Source: Membranipora membranacea (lineage: Eukaryota; Bryozoa; Gymnolaemata; Cheilostomatida; Membraniporidae). Taken from it: a stretch of DNA of 64,000 nucleotides. Under the pieces are notes generated by a model, which was not told the DNA's origin, searched no databases, and saw nothing but the letters and a program-made list of their open reading frames with translations. Made by a program: the position numbers and the translations under genes. Shown piece after piece: positions 15,201 through 30,200 of this stretch. Where the stretch lies: NCBI GenBank assembly GCA_914767715.1, contig OU612066.1, positions 14,761,001 to 14,825,000 on the forward strand. The letters run 5' to 3'. Within the stretch, counting starts at the first letter, position 1; every line of letters begins with the position of its first letter.

Positions 15201-18200
15201 CTGTTTTATTTTTTCATAAAATATTTAGGAGAGGCCTGATAAAACTATATATCGTTATTAGGACGAAATCTATTTGATAAAATAATCAGTTCGTTTCTTT
15301 ATACAACCATGAACTAAATAAATATTATTTGATAGAATAAATATTTAGTCTACATTTAATTAAACTATACTTCATAAAATTGTAATTGATTATTTTAGTT
15401 GAAGCATGAGGCGATGCGTTGTGTACAGAAGAATATTAGAATACACTTTAAGCTCAGAGACTGGCCGTGGTGGAAGCTTTACACTAAAATCAAACCTCTC
15501 GTCAATGTGCAGAAAACTGAGGAGGATCTCAAAGTAAAAGAGGTATGACCAATATCCCGTGATGCACCTGTTTCTTATGTGAATAGGTACGATCAGTATC
15601 CCATTAAAGTGGAGTGCTGCATTGAATACTCAAATGGTATGGATATGGGGTTGGCATGAGACCGGTCGAAGAAGTAAAATGATGTGAAATACAGAAACGT
15701 CTAAACATGATCCCTGCAAGAAGATGGCTCTGAATGTTCATTTCATTTTGTGTGATAATTAAACTTATATTTTAGCAAAGAAAAAAACATTCAAGCTAGG
15801 ATATCTGGGAGTACTCTGTTTTAGAAATGAATATGCGTTTTGCTATCTGAACATTATGTTGAGTACTTTGTCATTGACCATTACAATAAATCAATGGTTT
15901 ATATGTGTTTCAGGCAGAACTACTCGCGTTGAAAACGCAGTTAGAGAAATCGGAGTCAGAAAAAGCTGCATACAAAAAAGAATGTGCCAAACTAGAAGAT
16001 GAGGTAAATATACTAAATACTTTACGGGTCAGTAATATGACCAGAGTCACGACCCTAGCCCCCCCCCCCCCGTTCTCTGCAACAGTGAATGGAATTTGAT
16101 TGAAGCGGGTTTCAACCATGACTTAGTAGTTTTAGTAATCTTAGACTAGATTGTGGTTTAAGGAGCAGATTGCGGCTTCCGCTCTCCGCTACCGGAAGAC
16201 TCATCTTGACAGACTCATCTCAGTCTCATACCACTGCCAAGAAAAGTACATTTCTATTTTTGATATGACTGTGGTTATGATCATAACATACATCAATATT
16301 ACCATCACAAATGAGTTGTATGAATCATCACTGATGAATGTCACATTAATGAGGGACCAATCTAAGGGGAGGGGTAAACAAAAAGGAAGGGGGGATTTTT
16401 CCTAGTGCAATCTAACAGACCAAGAAGTATTTCAGATTTGGTTGCTTATGACTTAATAACATAATTGATGACAAATAATGTGCATGTGGTACCCATGGTA
16501 ATGTACCCTAATTGAGGATATACATACAGGGAACAGTAATTGCTGCATAATGAGTTGCATCTTTCCTCTAATATCAAGAGAGAAAACTTTTGTCTTGCTT
16601 CACTTTCTGGGAATCTGCTGCCCTTGCAAGACGGTTTAAGCGTCGTAAAGGTTATTTTTATTGTGATATAAACAGCTAGCTAAAATCATGGATGAGAATC
16701 AGAATGAGATTGAGCTCGTAGAGTCCGATTCGGACCCTGAGCTCAGTCCTCCAGGTGAATTAGCGCAATGTCATCAGGCTGACTTGGAGCAGCAAGCTGA
16801 CTTAGATCAGCTCGATGGCTTGCCTAGAAAGCAGGCGGGCAATGCTGAGAAGGTAACACTGCAATGTTTGTGGGCAGGGTTTTTCATTCACGCAACCCTT
16901 CCGGCTTGTACCTTAGTTCGTAGTACAGCGTCAATGCAAGGGGTACAGGATCAGTCACTTAGCTTTTCACATTAGATTGCGGGTTTCCTTTTTTCTATGG
17001 TTTTGGTACCAAAAAGTCACGGAAAAGTGATATGTAACCCATAGAATTTATGAAGAATTGTTCAAGTTTTTTTTGTTTTTAAATGCCAATTAAAAGAACG
17101 AACAACTCTATTGTATCGCTTAAAGAGAAGTATGTCAATTATCTCAGTGCTGACCTTTGTGCACATCTCGATGTTTTTTAGGTGGCCATATTACAAGCTG
17201 ACTATACTCAAGAGAGGAATACAGCAAGACAAGCTGTCGAGTTATATGAGCAGGAGACTTCTAATCGACTTATTGTCGAGTCACAGCTCGTCCAAACACA
17301 GGTAAGGTTATAAGTCAACTTTATTTCACAGTAAATAAGTTCATCTTTCTTGCTCTATGCTATTTGTAATTTGTTTGCGCTGTAACTTTTGACGGCGTTG
17401 GTAAAACACTTTAGCATTCCCTTTTTATAATATCTTATTCTTCAAAGTGCCTTGTTCATAAGCAATATCCAGTCAGCTTGTGCTTTTTCCAACACCTAGA
17501 TGTAAGCGATCTTTTTTTGGTAAACCTTCATTGAGAATTCCTACAAAAACCTAATTGTTTGTGGATATAATACTTGGCAAAAATTAGGATGTTTATTCCA
17601 AGGATTATTTCCGTTCTGATGGGTAACCAATATCACAACATTCTGATTAGGTTTCCCCAAAAATTGCCATAATTTGGATTTGATAGACAAACAGATCCCT
17701 ACCCTTTCATGTATCATAAGAAAAATAGCAAAGATATTTTAATAGCTTTAAAGATAGCTTGCTAGCAGCAATCTAAAGGCCAATTCATTTGTTAATTAGC
17801 CATAACTGCATCATTTCAGCATAGCTTATCTGAGGGATGCGAAGTGTAGTGAAAACTTCTGGTGTTTTTTTCTTGGTTTTTATGTGCAACCGTTGATGTC
17901 AAACTTGCGTTGTATTGATGGATGTGTCACATATAAGTGTTGGGATTATCTTACAGAAACTGGTATCTACAAGTCATACAAAGATACAGATACTAGAACA
18001 GGAAAACGATGAGCTCAGATCTGTACATGTCAACTTTGATGATAACCACTCTGAATATAGTGATAGTAAGTTTGCAGTGGTGCCATATTTTTTTTTAAAC
18101 TCATGAAGGTACACCAAAATATTCATGTTCATACGAGATTTACAACTGTGAGAGACAAAACATTTTGTAGTCATTGAGCACTCTTTACAGACTAAGCATG

Positions 18201-21200
18201 TATGCTGTCGATTCGGTCAATGCTACCTTTCAACTTGGCAAGAAGTCAAAAATAATACTAGCCAAGGGAGTTGGACTAGATGAGTTTCATTGTTGGTCTG
18301 AGAAGGGAATTCTTGACTAAGTAGGTCTGTATCCGAGACCAAACTACAATCACTACTCAGTACTGGAACCCTAACATCGTGTTCTATACAATATACTATA
18401 ATGATTAGAAATATTGATGTACCAGATAAGAGTATTATTATCCCTTTCAGGATTCTCAATCAAGTCCTCTGGTAAATTATGTCTGTTTTGCCTTTACCTT
18501 GAATATTGTGTTGTTTGCTTTGGTTTTAAGCAATTTGGTTTAGGTTTTGGGCCCCATGCTGGATATCCTTGTATTCTTAAATTTTTAAGCTTGTTTTGTG
18601 ACGTTTAATTGCTGTTCATTGGAATCGCATGTGTAAATGCAAAAGTCATTGGAGCAGGAAGATAGAAGCAAGACAATGCTACAGCTCATCCAACTCTTGC
18701 CTTCAAATCAGCAGTTGCCAGGGCATGCTTTGTACAAAGTTGTTTTGCTTGTGTTGATCTTACATCTTGCATTCGAGATCATACTATTGTTCGTGGGAGT
18801 GTTACTTTCAGAGCTTCGTGATTACGCATTACTGCAGAGCTTCGTGATTACGCTTTACTGCAGAGCTTGGTGGCGATGGGCAACAAACTTTACTCGCAGT
18901 GCCTAGCAGATGTACATTTGTAAGCAGAGATGAGGATTGGCGGTTGCATGTTTATGTAGCTATGAAATAGCTCATTATGTATACACCACATACTAAACAA
19001 TAATAATTTATTATTTTTTAGTCTGATGGTCTACACTGCAGCTTACTAATTAGCTCATTCAGTATTTCCTGTTGTTTTAGGCACAGGTATTAGTCATCAG
19101 AAATATGAGCACATGGTCAAAGAAAATGAGATGAAGAGGATACAACTCCAAAATCAACACGAAGAAGATGTAGAAAGATTGGAGGATAAATTACACAAAG
19201 TAGAGAGACAGGTGAGGTTTTTAATACTGAAGGTTAAAAATTTTGATGAGTTACAAGAATTAATTTTGATTATTTATTGCATTTTTTCAACGCTTTACCG
19301 GACGTTCATCTGAGCAGGGCGTTTGGGACAACTTTCAAGCTCTCTGATCTGAAGAATGTAAAGCTGGAATTTCTTTCTTATTATTAGTGACTGACTGACC
19401 ATATTATTATATGCTTCATTCACATCATAATTTTAACTGGGAAATCGAGTGATTGAATGTTGTTAACATTTAACCAAGGAACTTAATCCTTGTTTTGACC
19501 ACCAACGCCAACAAACCTGTATAAATGTTCATTAGCCGGGGACAAAAGCTTTACCTTATATTGCATTTGAAAAATTGGAATTTCTATTTGCAGTTACATG
19601 AATCAAGCTTAGAAAATGAAGATCAAACACAGCAGATCCAAGGCCTTAAAAAGAAAGTACAGAAACTTTCCAATGAGGCTCAGGACTTCAAACTACAGCT
19701 AGAAGACAGCCTTCAGATTAACACTGAGCTGGAGAAACGCCAGCGCAAGTAAGTATCTTTTTTGACCACTTTCATTGGCAACTATACCATTTCTTATCGA
19801 AATGTTGTCGGTATATTGTCTAAAAAAAGAAAAAGAAGGAAACAATTAATCCGATAAGTATTAGTGAAAGTGTGAGTGGGAAAATGAAATATTGCTATGA
19901 TTGGCACTGATATGATAAGGTTTCATCATAAAAATATGTATACTATTATTATTATTCTATATTATAATTATGATATTATAATATTATTATATTATCATCA
20001 TTATATGGCAAAAGCTATTTGAGGGGTCAAGTCTAAGTCTTCAATGGGGAGAGAGTTATCCCCTCTAGAGTACAGGTGCTAAGACCCATGACACTCTAGC
20101 TGCTCCCTAAACCCTTGTCCTCCAGAAATCCGGCTGCTATTTATATAAAAGAGGAAGGGGGGATCTACTGCATCAGTAAAAGCTATAGCAGGGGCAAGAC
20201 GGCAAGTGATCTTGGAATGGCTACTATTATTGGATTCCTCGTTTGGGTAAAATCAATATTGGGCTATTGGGTCTTTCTTTTTGATGTGATAGTTGTCTGC
20301 CCATTCCCTGTGAAAGCGCGACTCCTAAACTTTTTCTGATTTTTTTTTCGCAGATATGACAACGTTTCTGGTACTGTAGCTCACGACCTCGCGGCTGAAA
20401 GGAATATGAAGGAGCATTTGCAGAAGGAGAGAGATGCACTTCTCAAAACAAAATATACCATCGGCCTAGAATTAGAGGTGAGTTTAATTGAATTGATTCT
20501 CCTTTTCATTGAATTTTAATTTCGTCAAACTAGCTTGGGAAAGCGTTAATCTTGGTCACAATTTGGTCTGTCTCGAAGTGGGTTCGGTTGTTCATTCCTT
20601 CCTGCGCATATTTGCCTGTTATTTCAGGTGTGTTATAATTTGACACAAGTGCATTTATTAATTCAAATATGTCTACTCTGAGAAAACAATCAATTCGCAG
20701 TGGACTTTCATTAGAAAGAGAAAATAAATACTTCTTCTTGGCAACGTTGCAATGAGGGTGGTGTCTTTGGGGCCATCTGCAAGCAGTGTGTGTACTATCT
20801 GGTGTTGGCCAAGTGTGATGAATTATATTTTACAAGCCTACCCTTTGCAAGTAGAGCGTCTGCGGATTTGCACTATGTGCACATTTATCGCATTTTTTTC
20901 CATTGCTGGAAGTAATTGCAGCTCAGGCACTTTCAAGTACATATTCCTGGGTTCGAGTTGAAGGAGTTAGAGGCTATAAATAGAATTAGGCTAGGCTGCC
21001 TTGACTACAGGTTGAATTTCTAAAAGTGCAAAGGTTTAACTCCAATCCAGTTTACCGATCAGCATTATACACTGCTATAATACAGTCTCAGACGTTATGT
21101 TAATTGCGAGTGGATTAATTTCCATTAGACGGGCTCAGGTCAGCTTTTAAGGCGAATTATAGCAGACCATGAGGTAGTGAGATCTGTTTGGGAAAGTTGT

Positions 21201-24200
21201 ATTTAATGCGGATTTAATGATTTGGTACATGTGAAAGTTGTGGACGTGCTGGTGTCAGCCAGTGCATTTCTTGACCATCCATATATTGTGTTTGTCATTT
21301 TGATATGTCTGAATAGACTGGTCATCCAAGAAGTACCGCCCTAAGTGTTCCTATGTGACATATAGTTGCTGCTGTGGGGATTTGTTATCATCTTTGTCTT
21401 TTTCTGGATGCACTAAGTCTAGTCGAGGTTGTTGTTTAGATGTTAATGTAGAAATCCTGGGCTTATCCTATTGCGAGGAGGCTCAGGCATGTGGCAATAT
21501 TGATTTCTCTTCCCGTTCGTCAATATTCTGAGAGGAAACTCTGGGAAATTACTTTATGAATATTCAGCAGTGCCTCAGCATGCATGAACATATGCGTCTG
21601 AGGTAATAAATAATCAGATTGATGAGCTCTGCAACATTGTTATGAAACAAGTTTTAAAATAAAAAATGTTTGCTACGCCTGTGGTGCAAGCAAAATAATA
21701 CTGTTTTCTCAAGTCAACAAGTTGCGCATCATAAAAATATGATGGAAGAAATGTTGTTTGCCCACCAGAATAGCTGTGACAAAGATCCTAAATTAGTAAT
21801 TGTCTGTGTTATAAATCATGTATATGGCCAATTTGTCATATGAATCAAATGTTGTTAACCTTTGCCATGGTAATGTTGATTCTTCTATCCACCCCGCAAT
21901 TATTTAAGTCATATGGGTTAGATCACTGTGTCATCTTTGGTGCCATTGGACAAACTCATTAACTAAAGCCACAGCCCATTGCATAGAATCATTGCTAGTA
22001 ATATCCTGTAGCATTTGAACAGCGAATAGTAATAATGGATCTATTGTATGTGTGAACAATAACGCAATCATTGGTCACATAGCGTATAGATTGGGTCAGT
22101 CGTTCATTGATAAAATCTCTCATATCAGCGAAGCGTGCGTACCTTCAGATAGTTTAATCTGTGGGCTCTTGTGAGTGAGTCAACGTCTTGTGTAGTTATC
22201 TAAGGGAAGAGAAGCACCACTAGTGTTGTTGTTAGAGCAGTGACAGGGCATTATCGAAGAGGGAACGTTGACCCAGCTGCACAAGCACGTCCTTCCTGAC
22301 AACACTGACAGATAGGATCGGATATCACTATATCACTCATCAAAACTGGATTACTGAACTGCGAGAAGCTGTGATTTTGGAATATCGTCTTGTCTGTTTG
22401 GATTTAAGTCTCTTACTGAGAAGTTTTCTTTCATACTGGATCTCACTGTAGTCTTATATATCTAATCTCTGTATAAACATGGATCTCAATATGAATCAGG
22501 TGGCTAGTATATTTTGTGTTCTTATTTTCATGATGTTGCCTTCTATATCAACGCTTTGAACTTTCTTAGGTTGGAGTAATCATATCAACAAGCAGTAAAA
22601 GTACTCCTTTGCATTATATGATGTCATCAAATTGGTGAGGAAAGTCAAAAGACGAATTGTCGATAGTGTAGGGCAGTTCTGCTATCAGGTCCTGATATCT
22701 GGCTTTAGATTGTTGCTTGCAGCTCCCACGTTTTTTATCTGACACTAACTGATATACTTTTACTGGACAATAGTGTATGTTTTGCTTTTCTGATTCGTAA
22801 TCATCTTTGACAATCGATGAACTGCATACCTCTTGTTATAGACAATCATCAATCGTTAATTTGACTAGAACTTGACTCATTCTTACATAGGCCTAGCTAG
22901 GCAGTCTCTGCTATTAACGAAATAATCTACAAGTACACTCGGATGAGAAATTTGATTTCTATCATCTCACCGCTCTCTGTTACACAATAGTTTCTAATTA
23001 AACAGGAAGTGACATCAGAGAGGGACGCTCTGCAGACTAAGCTGCGTCGCCTGGAGCATGAGATGGAGGATATCAAGTCGTCCGGTAGTCACGGAGACTC
23101 GGAGCTCATACAGCTTAGGAGTCAGGTACACGACCTGGAGAGGAAACTCACAGAGGCAGAGGATGAGATATGTGATCTACAACAGGAGGCCCACGATCTC
23201 GAGATGGTGAGTTAGTGTGTACTTAGGCTGTCAAAGCCTGAGACTTACAGATTGAGAGCGGTCTTTTGAGGGAATCACTGTCCGTGTGGAGGTTATGAGT
23301 GAGGGGGGGTTGGTGGTTGTTGAGTTGTATGTCAGAGCCAGAGACTATCAGAGCTACAGCAGGTCATGACCGGGTGTCATTGTCTTTATGGAGTGTGGGG
23401 GGGGGGGGGGGTGACATATACGCAATCAGCATTGGGAGGCAAAATGACAACAGATAGGTCCTAGTGTCAAGGCAATCCCAATATTATAGAAGTTAAAAAA
23501 ACAGCATGCGGTAGTGCCAAAAAGTATTGTATTGTGAACTTGTATTCAATTCTTTGTCAATATAGTGACCTGAGTTTGAATTGGATTTAATAGCCGGCAG
23601 GTGTGAATTTAGTAAATGGTGTAGACAGAGCACTGAAAAGATACAGTGGTAAACCTCTCTGCATACCTCCAAGGTTTCCTGCACCTAAGGACAGGAATTC
23701 CTTTGTTGAGTCATCCAATGTCTTATGAATAGCTCATCCAAAGTCCACTTTTCATAGCCTATAATTTATTCATGGTTTGTAGTAATTACCTAGTGCTCAA
23801 AAAGTATCACCAATGATCTAAAGAATTTGAAAGAATTTAATTAGTTCACTGCCCAACATGAACAAGGTTTGATGTGTATGTACATCATATGTACCCAATG
23901 TTGCATAATGTATCCAAATTTAAAGATTTTGTTGATAAACTACAAGTGGACTTGCATCATGTGACAGCACGGTACCAATTTAGTCTGTAGTTGACATCAA
24001 TTATCCAGATACTGCATGATTCCCACATATTTCCTTCAAAGCATCTGGTGCGGACTGCCGCTCCTTTGGTGCTGCATTTTCAACTCCAGTAGGTTCATTA
24101 ATGTTGACAAATGGATTTATGATGCATATTACAAAACTAATCCCCATACAAGAATTATAAGAATGTATGGCAAAGGTATTTGGTGCTGCAAACAATCATA

Positions 24201-27200
24201 ATATGTAGCCCCTGAAACAACAATGATTCAGAAAATCAAGTGTTGGCTTAGCTGTTATTGAAACCCAACACCCACCATGCCGGAACATTTAGCATAATCA
24301 TAATGAAATTAAACACTTGATGTAGTTTAGTCTGAAAACCAGAACTGTGTGGTCCTTTTATAACGAAGAAAATTGTTTTATTATGATCGAGCCTGCTAAA
24401 TTGTTTTTGACTCTTTGTAAATTGACCACAATGCGATGTGTTGCACTTGAAATGGTGAGGAACCTCATCCAGCAGTTGAAATGACCACCTTGGTCGGTGC
24501 AATGACCTCTTATCTTGCATTCAATGGTTTTATTCACTGGAAAAAGTGTCAGTTACAAGCAAGGAGTGGCTTGAAATCACATCTGAGTTTGTACTGTATA
24601 GGAATGTTATTTATGCCTGGACTCTATGTGGTCATTTAGCAGAGCAATATGGTGTTTTTGTGGTTCTATTGGTAACATTATCAATGTGGAAAGAGTTAAG
24701 AATTGGGATGATGAATGATAAGAATTCAAGTTTTGCGACTCCTCAACCTGCATGTCTAACTCCTTGATGTGAATGACTGGTACAGAATTATGAATAGTTT
24801 GCCAGGAATAACTACATCTTTCCCACGTCATGCATCCTAAGCTGGAAGTTACTCACAATAACATAATAATTTGCTGTCGGAAGTAATTTACCTTCCACCC
24901 ACAGATGTAGGAGCAGATCTAATCACGACCTGGTCAGCTGTCCCAATGGTTTCAGATCATGAAATATATTATGTATATATATATAGGCTATATATATATA
25001 AACTTTAGTTTTGAATAATACTCGTTCGTTGAGAATGTTTGACAGAATACCCAAAACAAAAGAAAATAAAGTCACAAAGATGTTAATGCATGGATGGATG
25101 AATGGATGAGAAATATAAGCTGGAAGATCTCTTAAAATCTGATATGGATGGATTGGTAAATAATTAGAAGTGGTAGCTATTGATTTGCGATCACGATCAA
25201 CTCTACTTTCTCTTTCTCGATTACAGGCAAAGTTGAAGTCACAGCTGGAGTTAGATAAGATAAAACAGAGAAATCAGAAGGACTTAGATCAGGTGGAGAG
25301 AGACCTGGAGGAGCAGCGAGAGGCTGCTGCCAGGAAAGGTCGATCCTACGAGGCTAGGATTGCCGAACTCGATGAGGAACTACACAACGCACTACAGGCT
25401 AAACGTGACGCCGAGCGAAGGATGATAGAAATAAGAGACCAGGCTCCTACAAGAGATCATGGTAAAGAATAACAAGTTATTGATGAATTATTGTACCTTT
25501 TCAAAGTTTGAAACTCTTTAAATAATTTAAACCGGAAAGTCAACAGAAGAGATCTACTTACTCCTCGGATCTTGTAGCACCATGGTAATATAACTTGACA
25601 TTTTAGTTGCTCACCACAGCCAATACAGTATAATGTTTCCTTTTGACTCGATACTTGAAAGTCTTATCTGTTAGTGTGAGATAAAGGAGTTCCTCTAACT
25701 CCTTATTTAGATATGAGTGTCCCTTTCCTACTACAAAGGGCTTGGTGATAAGTTTATTTGAATGTGCGACGGGTGATCTGGTGCAAAGCTCTCCACAGTA
25801 TAATAAATCATTGGTCCAACTCACCCTAACCATGGGATTATAGGAAAGGATTGGTAATAGTTGGGTGAGGTGTTACATCCAAATCCAGCTTGCATTTGAG
25901 CCAGGTCGGAGTAGTATGAATGTCTGATAGCATTAGTTAGTTTGTCGGCTAATATGAGTTACTGTTCATCTTTAGATCATGAGAGAGAGATGAAATCTGT
26001 GATAAAGAAGCTGCGAGCTTTACTTACTGACGCTCAGAATCAGCTAGAGAAGAGTCGAGACCAGGCAGGACAGAAATCTCAGATCAGAGCTCTAGAAACA
26101 CAGGTTAGTGCGGGCCCTCTCTCAGTTAGACAGTAAAACATTGTAATGGCAGCCGCAAAGCGAAATTGAGGGGAGGGGGTTATGATTGTTGGTATGAGAC
26201 CAAGAGTGGGGGGAGGGGCTATGGGTTATGCTTGTTGGTGTCAGACCAAGAGACAATATCTTTAACCTGGCTGGCATATTTTGTGGTTGGATATTGTATT
26301 CTTGTTGCAACAACCAATTATTCAGCCAAATTGAGGGGTGAGGCAGTGACAGAAAAAGTACCATGTTGTCACAGAGCGAGGTATATCTTTACTTACTCTG
26401 TGAGATACAGTCTTTTAACATGCATCTCCTGATTGCATACATCAGTTCTTCGGCTATCATCATACACTCCTTCAATAATGGAAGCTAATTTCAGCTGTGA
26501 TTACTGGTTGCTACTTTGACATACACATAGGTTGTAATTTTTTGACTTAGGTTTTGCCTTATGATAAAATATTTTGTGGGAAGTGGACCTCACTAATTAG
26601 AACCTTGCGTCAACCCCTGAGCTATGCCTAAAGTACTTCCATTCTAAGCGAATCGTAGGATAATTCACAATGCTTATATATAAATCACATGTAGTTTAGG
26701 AGTGCTACACTAAACTCATTGAAACAAAAGAAGAAAAAAACAAACAATTTTCTCACAAGTGACACGCCAGTTTCTTACCCAAGGGGCTTGTTTTGTGTAT
26801 TCTAATTAACTTGACTTAGTGTCATACAAAAGAGCCGTCTAGACCCATAGTGGCTATTACGGGATGTTTGCTTGTGGTTTATTTGAAACAGCATCACCTA
26901 TAAGATGGCCAAAAGCTTTAGTTCCCAACGCTAGTTTAAATGTCTTAGGTGATGACAACTCCCAGCATCCCAGATATCATGCCTCACTATAAGACAAGAA
27001 AAAGCATAAAGCCCAACATTTTCACCTCATTGCACCAGTTTTGCCTGTAATCCCAGAAAAATAGGCGTGTTTGAATCCAGTAGTTGTATTTTTTTGTATT
27101 TTAATATTGCTTTAACTCATATAAACCTTTTAAATCCAGTAGGCCTATATTGTGTATGGTCTTGAATGTCAGTCCCATCCTAGACCAAGTTTGGTCCATT

Positions 27201-30200
27201 TGCCTGCATTAGGAGTTGCTCCCGATCCACTGGTCATGCCGCAGACCAGTGGAAGGGAGCAACAGGTATGCAGGCAATTGAAGTAAACTTGATCTAGTTC
27301 CATCCTTGTCTTGAGCGGCAGAATCATGTCTAGTGTATTATATTTCCCTATTTTTTCCGCACTACAGCTAGAGGATGTACAATCTAGTTTGACGTCAGCA
27401 TTGAAGAGTAAACAGTCGCTTGAGTCTGAGCTGGCGGACACCCAGAAGCAGCTCACCACGGCCTGTAAGAGTAAGATGGAGACAGAGGATAAGCTTAGTA
27501 AGCTAGCTAGAGATAAGTGTGACGCAGAGAACGAGAAGGAGGACCTGGAGGAGGAGATACATGAGCTCCTCAAGAGATACCAGAGTCTCGTCAGCTCTGT
27601 GAGTACTGTCAAACATTGTACTTTCTGATCCTCAGAATATCTGTTAGCTAATTTGTTGTTTGCTTCTCTGATATAACGGGAATTTCACCATTGTAATGAT
27701 CCAGAAATATTTCAAATCCTCCCATAACTCCATGGGAAAGCATACAAGACTGTCTTGTTAGGATTTTTGGATATCTTGCAAAGACACACAACGGGAATGG
27801 TGAAAGGCACGGTCTTTATAGCTATGATAAATGAAAGCGCAAACTGTTGTATTATACAAGTTAAGATTTTAATTGCCACTCGATCAATATTATGTGTCAT
27901 CTCAGCGTGTAATGAGTAGACAACATAGAGTGACATAGTTTGTGTCTCCATGGGCAAGTGCAATCTACAGTACAAGAGTGTTGCGCATTCTCAAGCACAC
28001 TCATAACATCATTCATATGCATCTCCGCCGGCATCATCCATGTTTTCTCAAGTTGTTTTCCTTAACACGCAAAAATGTGCTGTTCATATTTCGGGTCCAT
28101 ACTGCTGAACTTTTTACTTTCATCTATTGCAGAGTCAGGTAACAGCTATGACAGTTAGAGATCAGGCTGAGCAGATCTCTACCCTCGTCGATACTAAGAA
28201 TAAACACCAAGATGAGATAGACTCACTCAGTAGTAGGATATCTCACTTTGAGTCTCACTATGTACCCAAAGATAAGATTAATGTACTGGAGTCTAAAAAT
28301 CTGGAAGTAGAACAGAAGCTTGACTACGAGAAGAGCCTCAGAGTTAGGTTTGAGGTAGGAAGTGATGTCATTGTCTACTGATTCATTGCTCTATTTCTTC
28401 ACCAAGTACTAAATAAATGCCTATTTTAATTAACCCTGGCCAATGGTAGTGGCATTCCACTAACGTTATGATGGAATGCCACTTCCAGTAACCTGGGGAA
28501 AGTTTAAGCACGTAAACTACCCACTGACTAATCACTTAATTACTTCAAACATGTCAGGTTGTCATTTGCCTACAATGAATAGGAACCCGCATTTGAAAAT
28601 TTTATGCAGGAAATAAGTTGAACGGTTTTATATTGTGATTGTATTTTAGAACCAAACGATGAAGTACAAAGACCAGACAGAAAAACTAGAAGACGATTGC
28701 AGTCGTCTGCAGTCAAAAATAATAGAGGAAGACAGAAAATACAAACAGTTACAATCACAGCTGAGTAGAGCTTTAGAGAGTCAGGCTGATGTAAATAGAA
28801 GGGATATTGAGCAAGCTCAGACCATATCTAACCTCGTAAGTGTCTGTTTTGAAAGAAGTCAAACAAATGTGATATAATATAATATAACCTAAGATCAGGA
28901 AGTTCTTTTCATATTAGCCAGACCCAGGCCACTGCTCTTTACCAGAGCATTTGGGAGAAACTCCCTGTCTTTTCAGTTTATTTATTTGGAGATATAAATT
29001 TTAAGTGAGCCAAACTAGAATGGTGATCCCAGAGACAAACACCGCTTGCCATGTGAACTTGTTATGTTGCTAAAACAAGTTTCCCTTAGTGCAAGACAAC
29101 TAGAAATTTTGAAAACTTGACACTGGCTGGATCGCTGTTTGTTTGGTCATTTCACAACATTTGATGTTCATCTTATTTTTTACAGAACTCTAGAATTGAG
29201 CTCAGTGAATCTGAGATACATCAGTTACAAACTGACCTCAAATCAGCTCAGAAAAGAGCAGATGGTCTGAAACTAGCATTAGAACAGTCTACTATGTCTG
29301 ATGATGAGTAAGTTATCTTCTCGTGTTACTCATTTTGTATTTTGAAGTTGTCCTCTCATAATGTTCATAAATCACTTGTCTTGTTCAGTCTTGCTAAAAT
29401 GACACCAAATAACTTTATAAATTGTATGAAGCACTAAGAAAGCCACACATGATATCCAGCTGATAAACCGCATCAGATCTACCACCAAAATTGTTCAGTA
29501 TCATTGATTAACCTCATTGTTGTCTTTGCTTCATCTGTTTGGTAAATGTGTTTGTTTTTGTAACCGTTGTGATTCTCATACTGAGTGTTGTTGATTCAGG
29601 ATTGAGGATTGTGACATGAATGCATGGCGAGACCTGTACATGATGTTTGTATGTTGCTTTTCAGAACTATACCCAAGGCTTCAGTAAAGCTTTGCAGAGC
29701 AGCATTTAGTTGGCACCATTTATGTTATGATATATTGCCGTGGGGCGAGTTCTTTTGGGATCTGTCCCAATAGTTTTATTTATCTTATTTTGCTAGAGAT
29801 GAAGCTCAGGTTTCAGACAGGTAAAAGGGAGAACCTTTCAATTTTTTTCAAAGACATTTTGACACATTGGCTACTAAGGCTAAACAATCCTGACATGCAT
29901 GGTGGTGACAATTCCATACATCTCTGATTGGTGCCCATCTGTATTCATACTACAGATCACAACTGTTACCTGTGTAGTGTAAATGTGAACGACAATCAAG
30001 GCCCACTCTCTTTCCTAAAGGATGACACGTGTAACAGGGCTTTACACGTTGGAGACCGGGTTGCTCAATGTTTTGCAACTCACATTTTGAACATACATAA
30101 AGGCTATATTTAATTGTGCGATCCATCAATGTGAAAAACGGGTGTTTTTGACGATAAGCTTATTACTTCATGTTTCTCATGCTTGCTGGTGAAGAGTTTG

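Noticed and set aside
18637-18906. 89-codon frame with a hydrophobic stretch
   Set aside because: No known family, no splice signals matching the gene phase, and it includes a young 26-bp tandem duplication that shifts the frame; could be a decayed remnant but cannot be supported.
27169-27612. 147-codon minus-strand open frame
   Set aside because: It is the mirror of MYO18 exon 27; its Ser/Leu richness is what antisense of a Glu/Lys/Arg coiled coil gives.
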